Part shown: piece after piece, positions 34,186-41,648 of the stretch | Layout of the letters: each line of letters opens with the position of its first letter | Numbering within the stretch: position 1 is the stretch's first letter | NCBI GenBank assembly: GCA_905221605.1 | Contig: CAJNDS010001016.1 | Span: 1-41,648 of the forward strand | DNA: 41,648 nt | Reading direction: 5' to 3' | Origin: Symbiodinium natans | Lineage: Eukaryota; Sar; Dinophyceae; Suessiales; Symbiodiniaceae | The notes under the pieces: generated by a model | What the model saw: the letters and a program-made list of their open reading frames with translations, nothing else | Told to the model about the DNA's origin: nothing | Databases searched by the model: none | Program-made: the position numbers and the translations under genes

Positions 34186-36170
34186 TTGAGTCATTGAGTA
34201 CCCTAAACCCTAAACCCCAATACCCGTAGTTTGTAACTACCATGAACCTCCAAGTCGCTCCTCTCCAGTCCGAGAAGTGGAAGATGGGAAGTGTTGCTCA
34301 GGTACAGGCGCTTCAATCCCAGCAAGCTCAAAGAGCTTGATAGTGCTGCGGCTGCAGAGCTCATGAGGTTGAGTGTTTACGGTCAAAAAGAACCTCTGTG
34401 CCGGCAGGTTTCAAGGAGCATGTCAGTAAGAAGCCACCCAAGGCATTTTCGTCAAGTACAAGGATAGCGAGGCAGGTCATGATCACGGCTGTTGGAGACC
34501 ACTGCACGCCGTTATGTATGTTTTCCTCCTTCGACGTGAGATGGTGTGTTTGTGCTCGCAGGGTGCTCCATGAGATGTTCAGGAAGATGACATGTCCAAA
34601 TGCCAGGCAGCATTATACCGAGCGCTTTGCGACAAGTTCGCCCCACAGTCCGTTGATGACAGGTTGTTTGATGTAACATGTTGAAAGTACCGGAACTTGC
34701 ATCATGCACAGCACTGCACTGTAAGCGCTTCTCACTGAGGTACTTGCAAACTCTGTCCTCAGATGGTGAGCCCTTGACGCCTGCACCTCAGGTGGGAAAT
34801 GGAAGAACATTACGCGCATTGCATGTCTGGCCCCGCCTGTCTGTGGTCCCATCCGCGGCCAAGGTTCAACGTCTGGGAGTTGGGCACGGAGCCAGTGGAG
34901 GTTGGCATGCGCATGCAGGTTGATTTTGGACTAAGCGACTAAGCACCAAAGCGACACTTGTGCCCGGACACATCCATTTGCATTCTCTGATTCCGCAGCG
35001 AAGCCACCGAAATCTGCTGAGAGCCATGTTGTGACTCATCGATCTGGCGAGTGCTCCGCCACCATTCAATTTCTCTCTTGACCTTCGGTAAGCATCTCAC
35101 AAGCTGAACAAAGAAACCAGATTTTCTTCAATGCGTTGAGCCTGAAGTCGTTAAGCCATGCATGTTTTGCAATTGCAACTGGGTTTTTGCTTTGCTGCAA
35201 ATTCTGTCTCAAAGAGCCGCGATGATGCGGTGGAGGTGGGTGAGGCCTCGGAGCTCGAGGTGCTGGAATCCCCTCAGGACTCTCGGTCACGCTCTGTAAT
35301 GTGTATCGAGTCATGATGTCATAACTTGCCGTATCTGAAGTCACGGGGTTCGCTTCCTGGAGGATGAGGCTCCACCTGTTCGCCTGGTTTCACCGAGCCC
35401 TTTGCGGTCACAGGAGAACGATGGAGTACAGCACATGATTGCAGAGTGGCCGCAAGTATCGATGTCGGCCCGGCGATTGCTCCATCGGCGTGTTGAGACG
35501 CTTTCAGTTAAGGGGTTTAGTTGGGGCGGGATGGGTCGTGCCATGAGTTGCTCGGTTCAGCAAAACTGGGGGCAAGTTGGGGCCCACCCCCTCCTGTCTG
35601 TCAGTTCGCCTCACTTCCGAGCATGCGTGGGAATCTGGCGGGGTCGGGTGCTCGGGATGACAGTCTTACAGCGCGGCGAGCAACATGACGACCGCACCTG
35701 TGGTTGGAACCAGCTGCTTCCAGTTTCCCGAATCATTTTTTTCCCGGCTTCGCTTTGTTTTAGTTTCCGAGTCGGGCTGGTAGCGTGCAGCCTGAAGGGT
35801 ATTGCAATATCGGCGCAGAGGTGAAAGGCATGGGAGGGCGCGATGTGCCGGCGCCGGGTGAGCAGTGGTCGAAAGGACACATGGTGATTTCTCTAAGTGC
35901 GGTCCCTTTTGGGGTCCTCATGAAACGGTTAAGGCGGCCCCTCGTATTTGGGGTACCCAAACATGGACCCTTTATTTCAGAACTGACCACATCGATGTCT
36001 GATGGCATGACCGGTTAAACGGCCCGCTCTGCAAAAGGTGGTTTATGTGGACAGGGGGAGTGGCTGGAGAGTGCTCGGAAAATCAGCTGCTCAACCCTGA
36101 GAGGGGTTTCTAGCTTGGAGTAGATATCTTGTGCTTGATAGTAGAATTTGAAGAGCTTGAAAGTGTTTGG

Positions 36171-36830
36171 CCTTCTTCAGCAGGACCCCCTGCGGCCCGA
36201 CAATGGGGAGGACTCAGAGAAGGATCATAGCTCAGCATGGCTCAGCATGAATCAACATTGTTTCCGAGACTCACCGAATCTGGGGCTGGATCGGAAGAAC
36301 CTAAGCCTAAACTCCTACACTATAGGTATTTCCGAAACCTGCAGCATTCCAGCAAGAAGACTGCCTGTGCGCAGCGTGAGCTCTTCCCTGACAAGGATCG
36401 AGCCATGCCAGAGGGGCGGACATCGCCGAATCGTGATAACCTGGATTTAAGGGCAGCAGCCTCAGGAGCTTGAGCAGCCAAAGGGTTTAGGGTTTAGGGT
36501 TCAGGGTAACGGGGGTGTAGGGTTCTGCGGCTATTCTTTAGGTCGTAGGGTTTCGGGTTCCATGCGATTCGCCTCCCTTTCCTTAGGCCACTCAGCCCGG
36601 CGCCGCTGAGGAGCTGGCAGCTCCTGCAGGTCCTGCGCCATCAACCGTCAAGCCCTCGGCAGACAGAACACGCTCAGGATGTATTTTAATATCTTTTGCA
36701 TTATCAAATGTTATTCAATATTGTTCAATATTATTTAATCTGTTTATCCGGGTCTGCTGTCCTTTCCAGGAAGGGCAGGAAGGGAAGGAAGAGAAGAAGA
36801 AGAAAAAGAAGCGGCGGGATGGTGAAGCTG
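36171..36830 (+). CDS. Candidate exons of a charged, low-complexity protein
   Basis: Four coding islands with plausible splice sites. After CTTCTTCAG| at 36180: QDPLRPDNGEDSEKDHSS. After CCTGCAG| near 36345: HSSKKTACAQRELFPDKD and on. After CACTCAG| near 36598: PGAAEELAAPAGPAPSTV. After TTTCCAG| near 36770: EGQEGKEEKKKKKKRR, ending at GC|GTGAGA. A telomere-like GGTTTAGGG patch (36483-36510) and an AT-rich patch (36677-36735) lie between. No domain is visible, and the islands may not belong to one gene. Confidence 0.3.
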
Positions 36831-37667
36831 CGTGAGACCAAGACCACAGCAGACCTCAGCACATCTCGCGCACCTCCCCCCCCCCCCCCCCCGCGAAGTT
36901 TGTTCGTGTGTTTCGGCTGCAGGTCTTCCCACCGCCGCTGCCCCGACCACCCAGGGAAGACATGGCAGGTGTTCAGCAATTTTGTGCCTTTGCGTTTCCG
37001 CTCGACTCGAATGACTCGTTGTCGGGGTGGCGTTTGGGGTCGACGTGCTACGCACGTTGCAGGTGTCAGTGACTTTCCCGACGTGCTTCTCAACCTGGCC
37101 CAAGCGTGCTCAACTCAGGACCGTGTAGGGTCTCTTTGCCAGCACTGTCAGCGACTTTCACGACTCCTGAATGTTTTTCCGGTTTCAGAAGCGCCACAAG
37201 GTCAGCTGAGAAGCTGCCAGACAAGGCGTCAAGGCGCTCAGCTTGGCTTGATTCTTGCTGAAGCTGCAGATGGCTGCAAATGGCTGCAGGTTTTCGGAGT
37301 GGAAATTATTGAACGGTGAATTCACAGATTGCTCTGACCTGCCGCCAGTGAGAGCTGGAAGACTCGAAAGTGACTTTGCCCTTATGATTCTCCTTTCTCA
37401 CATGGCCTGGCTAACTGATTCGACTGTTTCCATTCAGCCGATGAACAGCCACCTCCTTTCTTGCCTGCCTGCCGCAGCAAAAACAGCTGTGCTAGCTGGC
37501 AGGCGAGCAGGCAACTCCCTTCGGCCAAAGGCTGCTCGCGCCTCAGGCATACCGTGGCGTGGCTTGACTAGGGTTCCATGTAGCTTTCTGCAGCAGGGTA
37601 GCTTGTCTGCAGCGAAGTGAAGGCCCCTCGCCCGCCCGTGACCCAGGAAGAGGCCTGAGCTTGGATC

Positions 37668-37719
37668 CTCCCTCTCCCTCTCCCTCTCCCTCTCCCTCTC
37701 CTCCTCCCTCTCCCTCTCC

Positions 37720-37761
<42 letters not shown>
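37668..37761 (+). repeat. (CCCTCT)n and (CT)n microsatellite
   Basis: Hexamer CCCTCT units passing into pure CT repeats. Open frames rich in Pro-Ser or Glu-Arg here are artefacts of the repeat. Confidence 0.95.
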
Positions 37762-38650
37762 GGTTATGTATGCTATGCGGTATCTCAGGCAGGCTCTGAG
37801 CAGCAAGCGCCACCGCTGCATTCTCAGAGCGCTTTCGCACGGCTCATATGGCTCGTCCTTGGAACGTGTCTTGACGGATATGCACGGGTCAGGCCCAGGT
37901 TGGAGCCAGGGACAACGCGAAAGGTCAGGCGCAAGAGGCCTCTCCATGTCACTGCATCAAGGGCCTTAGGGCCTGAGCTTCTTGGGGTCTACGTAGTACC
38001 ACAGCTCGAGCACGTGCAGGGGGTTGCGGAGGGGGGGGGGTTGTGTGAATTCTGGGCAGGGCTGAGAATGGTGAGAATACCGAGGCGCATGTGTGTGAGT
38101 GTGTGTGTGCTGGCTGTGCATGGTATTGGGTATAGTTTGGTGGGTTTTTGTGCGGTTGCGACCCGAGGGCCGGAAGAAACGACGGAAGGCCTGAGCTGTG
38201 TAAGCACACGATTTAAAATAAGAGCTCAGGGGTGCAGTTTCGGTGAGAGTTGTCATTGCGGCGTTGGGGGGGGTGGAGGTTCTCTTGGGCCCAGAAAGCA
38301 ACGGCAAGGGCGCAGTTCGGGCCCTATTCCCTACATTCGCGTATGTGGAAGTTCCCTATCTGTGCTAACGCCGCAGCTACCGTATCGACTTACAGAGGAA
38401 TCTGCAGCGGCACCGCCTGGGACCCAATCACTGCTGGATCTCGGAAGTCTGATGGAAGTTCAGTGAAGTCAAGCTCCCGCACGTTTTGGACGCTGTGACT
38501 TGGGAGCGTGTCTGCTGTCGCTTCATCCTGAAACATACCGAGGAGCCTCAAGGGTCTGACGTTGGAGCAGCGGAGAATGCAACTCAAGGAAAAGTTGCCC
38601 GCAGCCCCAGTAAAAGCAGAGAGCGGATGTTCTGCTGGGTGACAGCGTTT

Positions 38651-38730
38651 AGCACAGTGTAGCACAGTGTAGCACAGTGTAGCACAGTGTAGCACAGTGT
38701 AGCACAGTGTAGCACAGTGTAGCACAGTGT
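38651..38730 (+). repeat. 10-bp tandem array, eight perfect copies
   Basis: Eight identical copies of AGCACAGTGT, followed by decayed copies to about 38765. The identity suggests recent expansion. Confidence 0.95.
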
Positions 38731-40257
38731 AGCATGGTGCAGTTGCGTAGCACAGTGAAGCACACTTACGGTGGACCATATATGACCACGTGGGCATTCC
38801 GTTAGCTTCTTTCTGTGCGGATCATTCCCTCGAGACGCCGTGGGCTTGAAGTTGGTTCATGAACTCTGCATTCGCGTGACGCGCTGACGCGACTCGACGA
38901 TTCGGCGCTCTCGGAGCTGCCCCGGCTGTTGCTTGTGCAGGTGATGTCAGGCTTGGTCCAAGCTTGACAAAGTCCCAGTGCAGAGTTCAGGGGGTCCCCA
39001 AGGCAGGCCCTTCGACCCTCACAGCTCTCGGGGTGCAGTGTGCTCGTCACTGCACGACCCATTCGGCTATTTAATTTTGCTGATTCAATCACGAACGGTT
39101 CGCGAAGCTGCTTTGTCTTTACTTCATCATCGCTGCATATCCCGTTCGTATCTTTCTGCATCTTCGCTTGAACTAGTCTGTGTCTTTTCTGTTTTTTCAA
39201 AGCATGTTGTTGCCGTTTTTGTTTCTGGCAACATGCTGGAGAGATCGCTGGGAGAACATTCCCGAAGTTATGAATGGCAGAGCGGCGCTTCCCGCTGAGA
39301 CTTTGCAACGCTATCGCAGAGGTTGCCGCCGAAGCCGCGTCTTTAAAGACTTACGGCAACTTCCTGCTCCCATGTGTTGAAGTTGTGGGATGTTGTGGGC
39401 AAGAACCATGTTGTATGTTGTATCATTTCCGTCTGTTCACTTGACTCACCGCGTCAGGAAGTCAAGTTGTATGTCCCTGCAACATCACCCCTGAACCCAG
39501 TCAACCGTGTCTTTGCCTTCTGGGCCGGCGGCCAGCGTCGAAGACCAATGTGCATGCTCAATACCTGACTTGTCCAGAGCCTTGGAGCCTGGATTCCACA
39601 TCCCGATCCTCACGGCAGGAATCCCACTGGTGGGAGCCAAGCGCTTGCCTCATCGCCGTTGCGCGTGCTCGGGTGGACGTACTGGACCGTGCAGCTGCTT
39701 GTGGATCCCATGCCCAGCTATGCCCAGCTTCTGATGTCCGTCCGACTTCCTGTTCCATGTTTTCTGGGACACTCCCGCTTGCATCTGCCAGCATCTCATC
39801 TGCCAGCATCTGCTTGTGAAGCTGCCCGAAGGCCACAACGCGAGTTGTCACAAGTCACTTTTGTTCGAGAAGTCTTTTTTTTTTTTTCTCCCTCCGCCTT
39901 GTGTCAGCTTTTAGCGAGGTATGAGCTGAAGACGCAGATCTCGACGCAGGCGCTGAAAGTTGTGGCTTTGCTTGTTCAGAGCCCAGAGCCCTGGACTCGG
40001 AAAGGTTTCACATGGCCCGCCGCCATCGTCAATGCCTCAAGGCCATCTGTCTTCGCGTTTTTTGCACGTGAAGTCATCTTCATCCGACATCATCGGGTTC
40101 TGTACATAAGCAGCAGGGCACTTTGGCGGCTACCATAGACATGTTGCGGAGTGCAGTCAGCCAGCGGTGACCGTTCGAAGAAGATCTTGTTTAAATACAC
40201 CTTCTAGAACATTTTATTTTTAAACTTTTTCTGTCTTTTTTCTTTCATTTTTTAATA

Positions 40258-40492
40258 TCTCACTCTCTCTCTCTCTCTTCTCGGCTCTCTCTCTCTCAAT
40301 CTCAGTCTCGATGTCGATGTCGATCTCAATCTCAATCCTAATCCCAATCCTAATTTCAATCTCAATCTTGCTCTCGCTCTCGCTCTCTCTCTCTCTCTGT
40401 CTCTCTCTCGCTCTCTGTCTCTCTCTCTCTCTCTCTCTGTCTCTCCCTCTCTGTCTCTGCCTCTCTCTCTCTCTCTCTCTTTCTCTGTGTTT
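40258..40492 (+). repeat. Pyrimidine-rich CT microsatellite
   Basis: (CT)n with inner patches of TCGATG and CTCAATC/CCTAATC hexamers. Confidence 0.95.
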
Positions 40493-40836
40493 GCAAATCT
40501 TGAGGGGACCCTCTCTGTACTGAATCTATTGCTGTGCTGATACCGCGTGTTGTCGGTTGAGTGATATTTAGTCTTTCAACTTGCTCGCCATTTGCAAGTT
40601 AGGGGCGGGGGTGCGGGGTACAGCTGGACAGCTACATTGGTCACAGGATCAGCATGTTTGTGGGTTTCGGGAGGGAGAAGGATCGCCCTGCAGGCTCTGC
40701 GGAACACTTCTGGGGCCAGCCGATGGAGGCACTGTGGCCTGCAAGGGGCTGTGGCAGTTCGTGCTTTTAGCAGGTATTAACATGCCGCTCCTGTGAGAGG
40801 GCACAGCGACTTGCCAGTTGCCCAAGTTGCCTACAG

Positions 40837-40959
40837 GCCACTCGTGGCCAGCGCGGCCAGCGCGGTCGGCGTCCTGTCGAGCCAGATCCGGACTCGTACT
40901 CCTACAGTGAGGACGATGCAACGAATGCGGAACGTCAGGCAGAAAGCAGGACCGCCAAC
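40837..40959 (+). CDS. Candidate exon, Arg/Asp-rich
   Basis: Bounded by GCCTACAG| (AG|G) and AAC|GTAATA. 123 bases, 41 codons in frame, reading ATRGQRGQRGRRPVEPDPDS, then SYSEDDATNAERQAESR. Good splice sites and composition, no domain. Confidence 0.35.
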
Positions 40960-41648
40960 GTAATATAGGGGTCGGAAAAATTACTTACAGTAGTCCCTAA
41001 TGGTCCCCGTATAATACTACAATAACCCCCAAGACACAGTTCTAATGATTTAGGGCACCCTGTTCAAGTCACTTTAGGGCCAAGAAGTGCTCCCTTTACC
41101 AGGTGGTCGAGGTGTGTGAAGAGCGACGTTAAGTGCGAACTCTTTGAAGTCATTCGTCACACGAGTCCCTCACATTCCCTTCAGGACTGTTGTTTTGAGG
41201 AACAAGTTGGAGGCAGGGTTGCTGAAGTCTCCTTGCTCAACGCGGCTTGCGTGCATGGGGTTCTGGGAAGGCGCAGCTGCGCGCGAAGCTGATGCACTCC
41301 ATTCAGCCGAAGGCAGGGATCCTGCGAGCTCCAGGGCCTTGAAAGAGCTCAGGGGGCCCTGAAACAAAAGCGGCACCATGATTCCAGTGTCGGTGAATGT
41401 GACATGAATCACGATCGTTTGGGCAGGTGCCGGAAGCTGCATGATTGTGCGCAAAAAAATCAGGATTACTTTCCGAATGACGGACTCGGTGATCAACATT
41501 TACTTTTCCTCAGATCAGCCACGAACAGAAAAAATGCAAAATCTACTTTTGGATTTTTTGTTGTTCTTATATTAAAGGTTTGCGGAACAGAAACTTTTTC
41601 AATGATCCCAGAAAGAAAATTCCCAATGAATCGACAACCCATTGTTCT
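40960..41648. other. Window end without recognised genes
   Basis: No convincing exon. The last 150 bases are AT-rich. Confidence 0.4.

Larger units (their letters stand above)
32708..36170. other. Stretch without recognised genes
   Basis: 3.4 kb downstream of the AP endonuclease gene. It holds a tandem GATGCCATCAGC duplication (32998), the second copy of a dispersed repeat (33197-33275), interlocked inverted repeats (34107-34185) and a short CCCTAAA pair (34201). A short frame near 34430-34480 (GIFVKYKDSEA) resembles an RRM RNP1 motif between possible splice sites, too short to call. Confidence 0.4.
36831..40836. other. Repeat-rich stretch without recognised genes
   Basis: Contains a C17 run (36876), a (CCCTCT)n/(CT)n tract, an eight-copy decamer array, a T14 run (39871) and a second long CT tract. 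One possible exon (38377-38460, after CGCCGCAG|) reads LPYRLTEESAAAPPGT. Frames at 39224-39380 and 39905-40138 are open but carry no motif. Confidence 0.45.

Noticed and set aside
34400-34500. RRM RNP1-like GIFVKYKDSEA
   Set aside because: Only about 15 residues between weak splice sites, no second RRM motif found; too short to annotate.
37543-37969. Glu-Arg repeat ORF and Pro-Ser repeat ORF
   Set aside because: Both are readings of the CT microsatellite.
1-41648. tRNA, rRNA or CRISPR arrays
   Set aside because: No cloverleaf, rRNA core words or regularly spaced repeat-spacer pattern was seen; the tandem arrays present have no spacers.

Overview
The window looks like nuclear DNA of a dinoflagellate (Symbiodinium/Polarella type). 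The evidence is internal. Host genes are cut into many short exons, nearly all acceptors read AG|G, and several donors are GC rather than GT. Two adjacent host genes lie on the same strand. TTTAGGG-type telomeric heptamers are scattered in introns, and simple repeats and retroelements fill the rest.

Bases 1-14741 are intronless, packed coding sequence on the + strand. They form a very large non-LTR (LINE) retrotransposon, possibly with passenger cistrons. ORF1 carries a DNMT3-like cytosine-5 methyltransferase. It overlaps ORF2 by ATGA. ORF2 encodes an APE-type endonuclease, a reverse transcriptase, two zinc fingers, an RNase H and, at its end, what looks like a second palm-type polymerase (family A-like motifs A and C). 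ORF2 is interrupted by two opposite single-base shifts. Downstream on the same strand lie an unrecognised ORF and two collinear, diverged copies of an unknown protein with a shared DWPVGT motif; the second copy is frameshifted.

Bases 15132-18762 hold a minus-strand retroelement with gag-, protease- and integrase-like parts in Ty1/copia order. It is cut off inside the integrase and has a strong hairpin just upstream of its start codon. A 200-base poly(C) tract and a 7-bp tandem array follow.

From about 21825 to 29534 a fragmented + strand host gene encodes a voltage-gated cation channel: S1, S2, S3, S4 with seven charges, S4-S5 linker, S5, pore helix, S6, two EF-hands and a tail. One of its introns sits in a perfect 9-base direct duplication, as an introner insertion would. 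From 30523 to 32707 a second + strand gene in 11 exons encodes a complete ExoIII/APE1-family AP endonuclease with all catalytic motifs. The last 9 kb holds microsatellites, dispersed repeats and a few candidate exons of a charged, low-complexity protein that I could not identify.
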